Shown: positions 1 to 7,535, counted from the first letter of the stretch. The stretch is 16,386 bases of DNA from Bacteroidales bacterium (GCA_004557315.1 SFEH01000036.1:1-16386); one strand, 5' to 3'. A program made the numbers and translations. The notes: generated by a model from the letters alone, not told the origin.

Positions 1-190
1 TGGCTGAGCACACCGCGTCGGTGTCGGGGCTTTTGTGTCCTATTACGTATGCCGTCGTTCCCTCACCCCAGTCCAGCGCATCAAACACACTCTTGAACTG
101 CCCTGCTTCCTCACGGTCGTTGTCGCTGCACGACGACAACGCGACAATTACCGCCAAGGCAAGTCCCAACACATATAACGCTTTTTTCAT
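1..190 (-). CDS. Lipoprotein with DHH / family II (Mn-dependent) inorganic pyrophosphatase-like N-terminus, partial
   Basis: Only the first 63 codons are in the window; the gene runs off the left edge. The protein starts MKKALYVLG, has a hydrophobic stretch and a lipobox ending at Cys21 (ALSSC), then an acidic stretch (SDNDREE), then YVIGHKSPDTDAVCSA. The GHKxPDTDA pattern, with His52, Asp56 and Asp58, is the metal-binding motif I of family II pyrophosphatases in the DHH phosphoesterase superfamily. Those enzymes hydrolyse PPi with Mn and are normally cytoplasmic, so a lipid-anchored form is unusual. Acidic residues just after the lipid-bearing Cys resemble the Bacteroidota surface lipoprotein export signal (inference). 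Three in-frame ATGs lie at 199, 196 and 190; I chose 190 because it gives MKK and a normal signal length, and the promoter at 212-242 leaves only a few bases before 199. Function beyond the motif cannot be seen here. Confidence 0.8.
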   Translation of the reverse strand, partial: MKKALYVLGLALAVIVALSSCSDNDREEAGQFKSVFDALDWGEGTTAYVIGHKSPDTDAVCSA

Positions 191-211
191 AGTCATCATT
201 TTTTTCTTATG

Positions 212-242
212 CAAAGATAGCAATATTTTTCGAAAACACAAA
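212..242 (-). promoter_or_regulatory. Bacteroidota-type promoter of the DHH lipoprotein
   Basis: Read on the minus strand, a -33 box TTTG (239-242) is followed by 19 bp and a -7 box TATCTTTG (212-219), matching TAnnTTTG. Transcription should start near 205-208, giving a very short leader before the ATG at 190. Confidence 0.8.
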
Positions 243-343
243 ATTTTTTCTCATTTTCTCACAGAACCGTGCGTGAAAGTCTGTAGTATCCTAAAAAAGT
301 TGAATTGATTTTGACTTAAACCCTTCTATGGATTGAATACAGG

Positions 344-375
344 GTGTCAAAGTGTCAAAGTGTCAAAGTGTCAAA
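344..375. repeat. 4 x 8-bp tandem repeat (GTGTCAAA)
   Basis: Four perfect copies of GTGTCAAA lie at 344-351, 352-359, 360-367 and 368-375. On the minus strand every unit contains TGA (TTTGACAC). Unlike the other arrays in the window, this one is not attached to a stop codon; it lies about 150 bp upstream of the DHH lipoprotein start. Confidence 0.95.
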
Positions 376-454
376 CTCATTTTTATTCCTGACAAAGCTA
401 AATGCAGAGTATATTACTACTTAGTTTCATCTTTTTCATTAACACTTATCATCA

Positions 455-498
455 TCTAATACTCTGAAATAATTACTCTAATACCATGAAATAGTGAG
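455..498. repeat. Two 22-bp direct repeats sharing a 15-nt core with the small RNA at 7536-7607
   Basis: Copies at 455-476 and 477-498 both begin TCTAATAC and agree at 14 of the first 16 bases. The second copy contains TCTAATACCATGAAA (477-491), which is identical to 7589-7603 inside the predicted small RNA. On the minus strand there is no TAnnTTTG box at the matching distance, so this looks like a fragment or relic, not a second working RNA gene. Confidence 0.6.
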
Positions 499-582
499 AA
501 AAGTGAAAAATATATAAAGTCAGATACAAATAATTGATGGCAACAAAATGAGCTGAATGGAAGATATTATCTGTCCCAAAAG

Positions 583-614
583 TTTGGAATGTTGGCAGAA
601 AAGTCTTACCTTTG
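583..614 (+). promoter_or_regulatory. Bacteroidota-type promoter of the GH8 gene
   Basis: TTTG at 583-586, a 20-bp spacer and TACCTTTG at 607-614. The expected transcription start is near 618-621, which places the possible TTG start at 612 inside the -7 box. This excludes TTG612 and supports ATG642. Confidence 0.8.
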
Positions 615-641
615 CGGAAAATTACTATAAATTTAATACAG

Positions 642-1880
642 ATGCGAAAAATTATTTATTTACCAATGATTATGTTGGCTGCTGCATCATGCAGCGGCCA
701 AGGTGCGAAATCGGCAGGAGAGGAGCCTCAGGGAGCTTTCTATACCGGAGTCTATCACAATTATTTCAGTGAGGTGCTTGGCGTGAGTCAAGAGGAGGTT
801 GATCAGCGAATGGATGACCTATGGAAGCATTTCTTCACACCGGGCGATTTCTCTTGCTTCGCTGCCGACGACCAGACTTCGGTCTATTATGAAGTCAATG
901 ATTCGATGGCTTATATCTATGACACGGGCAGTGATGATGTCAGGACTGAGGGCATGTCATACGGAATGATGATATGCGTGCAGCTCGACAAGCCACAGGA
1001 ATTTGACAAGCTGTGGCGTTGGGCAAAGACCTATATGCGCTATCCTGACGATTCGCCTTGGAGCGGATATTTCAATTGGCAATGCCATGCCGATGGTACT
1101 CCTTTCGGCAACTCGAATGCAAGCGACGGAGAGGCATATTTCGCCACTGCTCTTTTCCTTGCGGCTCATCGTTGGGACAATAAGCAATATGAGGAGGATG
1201 CGCTCGACATTTTGCGTCGCACTATGACCAAAGACTGCAAGCAGGGTGTGTGGAACCTATATGACTCGGCAACGCACGTCATTACCTTCGTGCCTACCGA
1301 TGATGCCCATCTCTATACCGACCCTTCTTATCAGTTGCCAGCCTTCACTGAGATGTGGGCTCGCTGGGACAAGGAACGTGCAGACTTCTGGACAGAGGCA
1401 TCGCCAGCGGCACGCCGTCAGTTGCGCATTGCCTCGCATCCTGTCACAGGTCTCTATCCAGATTACAGCACCTACGAAGGCGAGCCGTTCCGCGGACCAT
1501 TCTGTGGCTATGACTCTCGCCGCTTCCAGTATGATGCCATCCGCTGCACCATGAACGTCGGTATGGACTATTATCTGTTTGGTGCTGACCGTGAGGCACA
1601 GCGCGAGACCATGAAGCGCATTCTCTCCTTCTTCAAGCAGGATGGTTTCACTCATGGACAGTTTGAGGTCGATGGTTCAGACCCAACAGGCAACTATACT
1701 ATAGGCATGACAGGTGCCAATGCCGTGGGCAGCATAGCTCTTGAAGATGGCGAACTGAAGCGTCAGTATATTGAGATGCTCTGGAATGCCCGTCCTCCAC
1801 AGGGTAAGTGGCGCTATTATGAGGGCATGGTCTATATGCTCTCGATGCTCCATGTCTCGGGCAATTTTAGGATCTATTGA
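642..1880 (+). CDS. GH8 lipoprotein, Rex-type reducing-end xylose-releasing exo-oligoxylanase
   Basis: The 412-aa protein begins with a lipoprotein signal (lipobox AASC, Cys17) and then one GH8 (alpha/alpha)6-barrel domain over almost its whole length. It resembles the Bacillus halodurans Rex enzyme as I remember it: GAFYTG near the start, VRTEGMSYGMM around Glu103 (predicted general acid), YDAIRCTMNVGMD around Asp298 (predicted base), DPSYQLP, and a C-terminal SGNFRIY matching the Rex end. Such enzymes (EC 3.2.1.156) remove xylose from the reducing end of xylo-oligosaccharides; with a lipid anchor this one would act in the periplasm or on the surface. No xylan utilisation genes or bacterial cellulose synthase genes are next to it, so it stands alone. 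A longer frame opens at TTG612, but that codon lies inside the -7 box; ATG642 also gives a normal lipoprotein signal. The stop TGA is the first triplet of a 7-bp repeat array. Confidence 0.9.
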   Translation: MRKIIYLPMIMLAAASCSGQGAKSAGEEPQGAFYTGVYHNYFSEVLGVSQEEVDQRMDDLWKHFFTPGDFSCFAADDQTSVYYEVNDSMAYIYDTGSDDVRTEGMSYGMMICVQLDKPQEFDKLWRWAKTYMRYPDDSPWSGYFNWQCHADGTPFGNSNASDGEAYFATALFLAAHRWDNKQYEEDALDILRRTMTKDCKQGVWNLYDSATHVITFVPTDDAHLYTDPSYQLPAFTEMWARWDKERADFWTEASPAARRQLRIASHPVTGLYPDYSTYEGEPFRGPFCGYDSRRFQYDAIRCTMNVGMDYYLFGADREAQRETMKRILSFFKQDGFTHGQFEVDGSDPTGNYTIGMTGANAVGSIALEDGELKRQYIEMLWNARPPQGKWRYYEGMVYMLSMLHVSGNFRIY

Positions 1881-1989
1881 TTATTGATGACTGATTACTG
1901 ATTGCTGATTATTGATTACTGATTACTGATTACTGATTGCTGATTATTGATTACTGATTATTGATTACTGATTATTGATTACTGATTAT
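1878..1989 (+). repeat. 16 x 7-bp tandem array (TGATTAY) starting on the GH8 stop codon
   Basis: Sixteen heptads follow one another with no spacing: mostly TGATTAC and TGATTAT, two TGATTGC and one TGATGAC. The GH8 stop codon (1878-1880) is the TGA of the first unit. As the period is 7, TGA appears in all three plus-strand frames within 21 bp. The array ends in a run of T (1989-1996) just before the hairpin at 1998-2050. Confidence 0.95.
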
Positions 1990-1997
1990 TTTTTTTA

Positions 1998-2050
1998 AGC
2001 CTGGAAGGCAGTACCTATTTTCTATGGATTTTGGTACAACCTTCCAGGCT
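1998..2050. terminator. Hairpin between convergent GH8 and S9 peptidase genes, probable bidirectional terminator
   Basis: Perfect 11-bp arms AGCCTGGAAGG (1998-2008) and CCTTCCAGGCT (2040-2050) are extended by an inner 5-bp stem (GTACC 2011-2015 with GGTAC 2033-2037) across a 2x2 internal loop; the loop is 17 nt. It lies between two convergent stop codons. Neither direction has a perfect U-tract: ATATTTAT follows on plus, and an A-run follows on minus. Confidence 0.7.
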
Positions 2051-2083
2051 ATATTTATGTCTGACAGAAATTCAGATTGTCGA

Positions 2084-4192
2084 TTATTTCAAATATTTGT
2101 CGAGCCAGTCGAAGAATACGCGCTGCCAGAGCACACCATTCTGTGGCTTTGTCACCCAGTGGCATTCATCAGGGAAGTAGAGGAACTTGGCTGGGACGCC
2201 ACGCATGCGAGCTGCATTGAAGGCCTGCATACCCTGAGTCACAGGAATGCGGAAGTCGTATTCGTTGTGGATGACGAGGATTGGAGTGTTCCATTTGGTG
2301 ATCGACTTATGCGGACTGTCGGTATATGACTTGTTAGGGTTCTTGTCCCAAGGTGCTCCACCGTAGTCCCAGTTGGCAAACCACATCTCTTCGGTTTCGG
2401 CATACATGCTCTCGGTGTTGTAGATGCCGCAGTGGGCGATGAAGCACTTGAAGCGGTTGTCGTGATGGCCAGCCAGCCAATAGACGCTGTAGCCGCCGAA
2501 TGATGCGCCTACTGCTCCGAGGCGGTTGCTGTCGCACCATGGTTCCTTGGCTATATTGTCGATGGCAGTGAAGTAATCCTTCATGCACTGACCTGCAAAG
2601 TCGCCTGCAATCTGCTCGTTGTAAGCCTGTCCGAAACCAGGAACGCCATGGCGGTTAGGCAGCACTACGACATAGCCATTGGCCTGCATGATAGCCACAT
2701 TCCAGCGTGTGCTCCAGAACTGGCTCACTGCACTCTCTGGTCCTCCCTGGCAGTAGAGGAGAGTAGGGAACTTATGGTCAGGATCGTTCTTGAGAGTCTC
2801 ATCGAAACCTACAGGATAAGCCACCCAAACGAGCATATCATCGCCGTTGGTAGTCTTCATCCAGCGTGGCTCTACGCGACCCATCTCGATCTGGTCGAGC
2901 ATAGCCTTGTTTTCAAACGAAAGCTGAGTAGCCTCGCCTGCTTCGTTGAGGGTAAAAATCTCGTCGGGCGATGCCATGCTGTGGCGTGTGGCGATGATCT
3001 GATTGCCGGCAAGAGTCACACTGCCATAGTCGGCCTGAACATCGGCCGAAACTTGAGCGACCTTTGCCTCATCGACATTGACTCTGAAGATCTTGCTTGT
3101 GCCGTAGCTTGCGCCTGTGAAGGTGAGGTTGCGGCTGTCGGCATTCCACACGAAGCCGTCACAGTTGTTGTCGTAGCTGGCAGTGAGGTCGCGCATCTCG
3201 CGTGTCGCCATGTCGATAATCATCAGTCGGTTCTTGTCGCTCTCATAGCCGTTGCGAGCCATCGACTGGAAGGCAAGGTATTTGCCATCAGGCGAGAAAG
3301 CAGGATTGGTGTCGTAGCCATGATCGCCAGGGTGGAGATCGACGGTAGTGCCATCTGCCACATTATATAGATACAGGCTCGCGCGAGTAGAGAAAGCATA
3401 GTCAGTGCCAGTCTCCTTGCGGCAGCTATATACTATCTGCTTGCCGTCAGGAGTCCAAGCAAAAGCCTCGGTGCCGCCAAACGGACGCATCGGACACTCG
3501 TATGGCTCGCCTTCGAGGATGTCTTTGACACCATCGTTGCTCACCTTGCCATCGACCACCTTGGCTAGATAAGGATGAGGATAATCCATCACCCAGTCGT
3601 TCCAGTGACGGTAGTTCATCTCTTCATATATGCGGCCTGTAGTCTTGTCGAGACCTTCGAAGAGCTGCTCGTCGGTCTTTGGCATAGGCAGGGCTGCAAT
3701 CATGATGACCTGCGAGAAGTCGGGACTGAACACGAATCCCTCGATGCTGCGGTCGAAGTCGCTTATCTGCTGACGGTTAGAGCCGTCGGCATTCATCTTC
3801 CATATCTGGCTGCTGCCCGACTCGCTGCTCATGAAGTAAATCTCACTGCCATCGGCACTCCATACCGCATTCGACTCGCTCTTGGCAGTGTGTGTGATGG
3901 CATGGTTGTCGCTGCCGTCGATGTTCATCACGAAGAGCTCGCGATTCGAACGGTTCTCCTTGACGCTCACATAGCTCACACCATAGAGGAGCTTCGTTCC
4001 GTCGGGCGATGGGGTGACTTCGCTTATCTTGCCGAGTTCCTGCAGTATTTCAGGAGTGAGGCGATGGTTGGCAGGCACCAGTTCAGACCTGCCGATGATA
4101 GGAGCATCGTCGGCTGTGTTGTCCGCACTTGTTGTACACGACGATGTGATGATAGCTGATGTTGCCATAATGGCTAAAATGCTTTTGTTCAT
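2084..4192 (-). CDS. S9 family peptidase lipoprotein, DPP5-like
   Basis: This 702-aa protein has a lipoprotein signal (Cys19, TSSC), a long WD40/TolB-like beta-propeller with repeated SPDG/SADGS blades (about 40-430), and a C-terminal alpha/beta hydrolase. The catalytic triad is visible as Ser564 in GASFGG, Asp646 in EYDFRIP and His678 in DECHW. Order and wording closely follow Porphyromonas gingivalis DPP5 as I remember it (NRHGVPGFGQ, HWNDWV, TSPHK-like segments), so it probably removes dipeptides with hydrophobic P1 residues from peptides. From memory DPP5 is periplasmic with an ordinary signal peptide; the lipobox here would anchor this one. It starts in an ATGA overlap with the helicase stop, so it is probably translated by coupling on the same mRNA. 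No separate promoter is visible. Assignment to S9 is very secure, to DPP5 likely. Confidence 0.92.
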   Translation of the reverse strand: MNKSILAIMATSAIITSSCTTSADNTADDAPIIGRSELVPANHRLTPEILQELGKISEVTPSPDGTKLLYGVSYVSVKENRSNRELFVMNIDGSDNHAITHTAKSESNAVWSADGSEIYFMSSESGSSQIWKMNADGSNRQQISDFDRSIEGFVFSPDFSQVIMIAALPMPKTDEQLFEGLDKTTGRIYEEMNYRHWNDWVMDYPHPYLAKVVDGKVSNDGVKDILEGEPYECPMRPFGGTEAFAWTPDGKQIVYSCRKETGTDYAFSTRASLYLYNVADGTTVDLHPGDHGYDTNPAFSPDGKYLAFQSMARNGYESDKNRLMIIDMATREMRDLTASYDNNCDGFVWNADSRNLTFTGASYGTSKIFRVNVDEAKVAQVSADVQADYGSVTLAGNQIIATRHSMASPDEIFTLNEAGEATQLSFENKAMLDQIEMGRVEPRWMKTTNGDDMLVWVAYPVGFDETLKNDPDHKFPTLLYCQGGPESAVSQFWSTRWNVAIMQANGYVVVLPNRHGVPGFGQAYNEQIAGDFAGQCMKDYFTAIDNIAKEPWCDSNRLGAVGASFGGYSVYWLAGHHDNRFKCFIAHCGIYNTESMYAETEEMWFANWDYGGAPWDKNPNKSYTDSPHKSITKWNTPILVIHNEYDFRIPVTQGMQAFNAARMRGVPAKFLYFPDECHWVTKPQNGVLWQRVFFDWLDKYLK

Positions 4193-6093
4193 GTTATTTT
4201 GTTTTTTTGTTTATTTGTCTTGGTTTTCCTTACGGTTTTCTTTGTCGCCTTCGAAGCTGTCTTCGCTGTCTTGCGTTTGTTGCCCGTGTCCTCATTCATC
4301 GAAGCCTTCGCCTTGGCAGCCCAGTAGCGTTCGAGCGAGAAGCCATTGATGGTTCCGATGAGGATCTGGGTCTTGAGTTCATACTCCTGCTTTAGCAAGT
4401 CAAATTCGTTGCCATATCGTTCAGCATGAGTCTTGTTGCCGATTTTCGGAATCTCTTTCTCGATGAAATCCGTGAGAATGTCGGTCGATTGCGTCAGGAA
4501 ATATGTATTGCCTTTGCCTATTCGCTCCTGAAGCTGTGGATTGTCTTCGTATCTTTCTGCCAAAGCCGAGAGTTCGGCAATCTGGAAGCCAAAGGTATTG
4601 CCCACATTGGTGAGTTTCAGTCGGCATTCGTCGGCCACAGCCTTAGCCATATCCACATATTGCTGGTCAATACGGGCGATGTATTGGTCGGCAAGGCGAG
4701 CCACGAAGTCGAGACGTTTCTGCAGGTCGCTGTAGTTGAATATGCTGCATAGCACGTCGCGCTCATAGTTGCGGCGGTCTTGCTTCAGCTGCATCATTGT
4801 CGGGTGGTTCTGTTCCTGTGCCTTGTTGAACGAAGCTATCGTCGGGTCGCTCATCACTACATGACGTGTTATCGGAGTCGAGAGTACCAGTCCTTCGAGG
4901 CTGCGGCAGCGCGACAGAGCCACATAAACCTGTCCGAAGCTGAAAGCCTTGCCCGCATTGATGATGGCCTTGTCGAAAGTCAGACCCTGGCTCTTATGGA
5001 TGGTGATGGCCCAGGCCGTCTTGAGCGGAATCTGGGTAAATGAGCCAACGAAGACCTCCTTGATCTCGCCAGTCTTGTTGTCGGTCTCGTATTTCATGTT
5101 GAGCCATTCCTCTTTATCCACTTCAATGATCTCTTCTTCGTCGTAGTCGCCCTTGCATTCGACGATGACCTTGACGTTGGCAATCTGCACCACACGGCCA
5201 ATCTTTCCATTGTAGTAGCGTTTTTCGGGCGAAGAGTCGTTCTTGCAGAACATCACCTGTGCGCCTATCTTCAGTGTCAGCTGTGCATCGGTAGGATAGG
5301 AGCTCTCGGGAAATTCGCCCTCCACCGTTGCCGTGAACGTCTCGGGGTAGGTTTTCAGCTGATCCATGTGCATCTGGTTGATCTCCTGTGCCTGGTAGTT
5401 GTGGGTTGTCAATGTTATGTAACCCTCGCTGTCTTGCGGCCTGAAGTCGGGGATGTAGCGGCTGTTCAGGATGTCGAGTGTCTGCTGGTCGATGGTGTTG
5501 TCGCGCACCTTGTTGAGCACCGAGATGAAAGTCTCGTTCTTCTGGCGGAACACCTTGGTGAGCTCGATGGTGGTGAACGAAGTCTCAGTCCAAGCCCTGC
5601 TGCTGAAGAAATATGGTGTCTGATAAGTTGTTTTCAGTATGTTCCATTCTTCTTCTGAGGCAACAGGCGCCAGCTGCTGCAAGTCGCCTATCATCAGCAG
5701 CTGCACGCCACCGAAAGGCCTGTTGTGGTTCTGGAAACGCCGCAGTATCTGGTCGATGGCATCGAGAAGGTCGCATCTCACCATCGAGATCTCGTCGATG
5801 ACCAGCATGTCGAGCGACCGCATGATGTTAATCTTGTGCTTCGAGAACTGAAACTTGTTGTCGTTCTTCGGCAGCAGGCCAGGTGCTAACTGAAAGAACG
5901 AATGGATGGTCACACCATTGGCGTTGATAGCTGCCACACCAGTTGGGGCGACCACGATCATTCTTTTTTGAGAGTCGTTTCTCAATTGGCGCAGGAAGGT
6001 AGTCTTGCCTGTTCCTGCTTTGCCCGTCAGGAAGATGTTCCTTTGGGTGTACATGGCGTATTGATACGCCAATTCAAGTTGCTCGTTTCTCAT
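4189..6093 (-). CDS. PIF1/Dda-type superfamily 1 DNA helicase (AAA ATPase)
   Basis: A 634-aa cytoplasmic helicase. Visible motifs are Walker A GKAGTGKTT (24-32), APTGVAAINANG (49-60), Walker B LVIDEISM (97-104), IGDLQQLAPV (135-144), the UvrD-C-like ITIHKSQGLTFD (363-374) and VYVALSRCRS (389-398). This is the PIF1/RecD2-like SF1B arrangement, whose members unwind DNA 5' to 3' with ATP. Residues about 410-605 form a helical region I do not recognise, and the last 29 residues are strongly basic (Lys/Arg/Thr), a possible nucleic-acid-binding tail. It lies 160 bp downstream of aroB with no TAnnTTTG box in between, and its stop overlaps the start of the S9 peptidase (ATGA). Cotranscription with aroB is therefore likely. 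The link between helicase and peptidase looks like shared transcription, not shared function. Confidence 0.93.
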   Translation of the reverse strand: MRNEQLELAYQYAMYTQRNIFLTGKAGTGKTTFLRQLRNDSQKRMIVVAPTGVAAINANGVTIHSFFQLAPGLLPKNDNKFQFSKHKINIMRSLDMLVIDEISMVRCDLLDAIDQILRRFQNHNRPFGGVQLLMIGDLQQLAPVASEEEWNILKTTYQTPYFFSSRAWTETSFTTIELTKVFRQKNETFISVLNKVRDNTIDQQTLDILNSRYIPDFRPQDSEGYITLTTHNYQAQEINQMHMDQLKTYPETFTATVEGEFPESSYPTDAQLTLKIGAQVMFCKNDSSPEKRYYNGKIGRVVQIANVKVIVECKGDYDEEEIIEVDKEEWLNMKYETDNKTGEIKEVFVGSFTQIPLKTAWAITIHKSQGLTFDKAIINAGKAFSFGQVYVALSRCRSLEGLVLSTPITRHVVMSDPTIASFNKAQEQNHPTMMQLKQDRRNYERDVLCSIFNYSDLQKRLDFVARLADQYIARIDQQYVDMAKAVADECRLKLTNVGNTFGFQIAELSALAERYEDNPQLQERIGKGNTYFLTQSTDILTDFIEKEIPKIGNKTHAERYGNEFDLLKQEYELKTQILIGTINGFSLERYWAAKAKASMNEDTGNKRKTAKTASKATKKTVRKTKTNKQKNKIT

Positions 6094-6110
6094 ATTATGG
6101 CAACATTAGG

Positions 6111-6252
6111 ATGTTAAGATGTTAAGATGTTAAGATGTTAAGATGTGAAGGTGTTCAAGTTCTTGCGTAGTGACTTGTCATGTGTTGAGTCCAGTGTAGA
6201 GTCAATGAACACCTTAACATCTTCACACCTTCACACCTTCACACCTTCACAT
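6111..6252. repeat. Inverted arrays of an 8-bp unit (RTGTKAAG) between aroB and the helicase
   Basis: The left arm holds four perfect ATGTTAAG units (6111-6142) and one ATGTGAAG (6143-6150). The right arm, in opposite orientation, holds CTTAACAT (6213-6220), three CTTCACAC (6221-6244) and CTTCACAT (6245-6252). The innermost 10 bp pair perfectly (6148-6157 with 6206-6215) around a 48-bp spacer, and the outer units pair with a mismatch at fixed positions. Read on the minus strand the array begins at the aroB stop TGA (6254-6256), in register with TGAAGRTG apart from one missing base. Confidence 0.92.
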
Positions 6253-6253
6253 C

Positions 6254-7363
6254 TCATATTCCCATAAGGTCGCGGAAGATGTCGAGCACCGAGCCAATCT
6301 CTTCTTTCGAAGCCGTGTGGTTGAGTTCGACATTGCCCGTAGCCTTCATCAGGGTAAAGTTTATTGTATCTCCGAGGTTCTTCTTGTCATGGAGCATCAG
6401 TTCGTAAAGCTCTTCGTAGTCGTCGCAAGTGATGTTGATCGGACCATAGTTGTCGCGCACATAGTTGGCAACGCGATAGAGCGTCTCGCTCGTGAAGCCT
6501 GTGAGCTGATTGCTCATGATGAGTTCACACACCAATCCCCATGCCACCGCATAGCCGTGGAGCACAGGCTGTCCATGGCGCATGCACCAAGTCTCGAATG
6601 CGTGTCCGAAGGTGTGACCGAGGTTCAGAGCCTTGCGCAGACCCTGTTCGAAAGGATCCTGTCGCACCACGCTGCGCTTCACGTTGACCGAAGTCTCGAG
6701 TAGAGGCAGCAGAGCTGCAGCATTCTCTTCAGCCTTACCATCCTCATTCAGGGCAGTTATGTCAAAGTCCAGAAGGTCGTTGAAGTGCTGGCAGTTGCTG
6801 AGCAGACCATGTTTCAGCATCTCTGCATAACCCGACAGGAGGTTCTCCTTGTCGAGGCTCTCGAAGAACTTGGTTGAGATGAGCACAGCATCGGCTGGGG
6901 CAAAAGCACCAATCTCGTTCTTGAGGTTGCCGAGGTTGATGCCAGTTTTTCCGCCCACGGCAGCATCGACAGCGCCGAGGAGCGATGTAGCCACGTTGAT
7001 GAACTTGATGCCGCGCTTGAAAGTGGCAGCAGCGAATCCACCGAGGTCAGTGATCATGCCGCCACCCACGTTGATCAGGAGCGAATGGCGAGTGGCACCG
7101 TTCTCCGAAAGGCTCGTCCACACCTCTGTCAGCGACTCTATGTTCTTTGCCACGTCGGTCGCCTCGATGACGATGGTGTGGAGATGAGAGGCAGGGTGAG
7201 TCGCATCATAGTCGTTCATGAATGTTGTGAGCAGAGGCATACAGTGCTTCATCGTCTCCGTGTCGAAGAGCATGAAGAGACGGTCGTGATGTATTTCTGT
7301 AGTGAGTTCGCTCAAAGCAGAGCATATATCGTTGGTGAATATCACCTTCTGTTCATTAGCCAT
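6254..7363 (-). CDS. aroB: 3-dehydroquinate synthase
   Basis: The 369-aa protein has the usual AroB length and order of motifs: nucleotide-binding GGGMITDLGGF (100-110), GGKTGINLGNLKNEIGAF (137-154), SGYAEMLKHG with Glu181 as a Zn ligand, NLGHTFGHAFE with His250, VLHGYAVAWGL with His269, and HDKKN (325-329). It converts DAHP to 3-dehydroquinate, step two of the shikimate pathway, using NAD and a divalent metal in the cytoplasm. No other shikimate genes are in the window, as is common when these genes are scattered. A strong promoter lies at 7404-7435. An inverted 8-bp repeat array starts right at its TGA stop and separates it from the helicase gene. Confidence 0.97.
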   Translation of the reverse strand: MANEQKVIFTNDICSALSELTTEIHHDRLFMLFDTETMKHCMPLLTTFMNDYDATHPASHLHTIVIEATDVAKNIESLTEVWTSLSENGATRHSLLINVGGGMITDLGGFAAATFKRGIKFINVATSLLGAVDAAVGGKTGINLGNLKNEIGAFAPADAVLISTKFFESLDKENLLSGYAEMLKHGLLSNCQHFNDLLDFDITALNEDGKAEENAAALLPLLETSVNVKRSVVRQDPFEQGLRKALNLGHTFGHAFETWCMRHGQPVLHGYAVAWGLVCELIMSNQLTGFTSETLYRVANYVRDNYGPINITCDDYEELYELMLHDKKNLGDTINFTLMKATGNVELNHTASKEEIGSVLDIFRDLMGI

Positions 7364-7403
7364 TATTCATTGGATTTTCTTAGTAACATTATTGAATTCG
7401 GGG

Positions 7404-7435
7404 CAAAGGTAAGCAAAAAATAATTATAAAGCAAA
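7404..7435 (-). promoter_or_regulatory. Bacteroidota-type promoter of aroB
   Basis: On the minus strand TTTG (7432-7435), a 20-bp spacer and TACCTTTG (7404-7411). The predicted leader to ATG7363 is about 35 nt. Confidence 0.82.
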
Positions 7436-7535
7436 TTTTTCAGGAAATAAAGGCGTGTTGATGAACATAATCTTGTCATCTTGTCAAAATGCTTTTAACT
7501 TTTCATTTGATAGTCGTTTTGTTTGTCCTTACCAC

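Larger units (their letters stand above)
200..641. other. Divergent intergenic region between the DHH lipoprotein and the GH8 gene
   Basis: This AT-rich 442-bp gap holds the two outward-facing promoters (212-242 minus, 583-614 plus), four tandem copies of an 8-bp unit (344-375) and two 22-bp direct repeats (455-498). I see no credible coding sequence: the short ORFs here have no Bacteroidota promoter of their own and resemble nothing I recognise. Confidence 0.6.

Noticed and set aside
21..308. Plus-strand reading frame of 95 codons
   Set aside because: It is antisense to the DHH lipoprotein and its promoter and looks like no known protein.
393..400. Minus-strand TAGCTTTG as a promoter
   Set aside because: It fits TAnnTTTG but has no TTG 19-20 bp upstream, and a complete promoter exists closer to the gene.
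612..641. Extended GH8 start at TTG612
   Set aside because: The codon lies inside the TACCTTTG -7 box and adds ten residues before a complete lipoprotein signal; ATG642 is better.
557..772. Plus-strand 71-codon frame overlapping the GH8 start
   Set aside because: It spans the GH8 promoter and overlaps the signal peptide in another frame; no promoter of its own.
642..1880. GH8 enzyme as part of a bacterial cellulose synthesis operon
   Set aside because: No bcs genes are adjacent and the sequence follows Rex exo-oligoxylanases, not BcsZ.
2648..4159. Long plus-strand frames opposite the S9 peptidase
   Set aside because: They are antisense to a gene with an intact catalytic triad and reflect its codon bias; no promoter or family resemblance.
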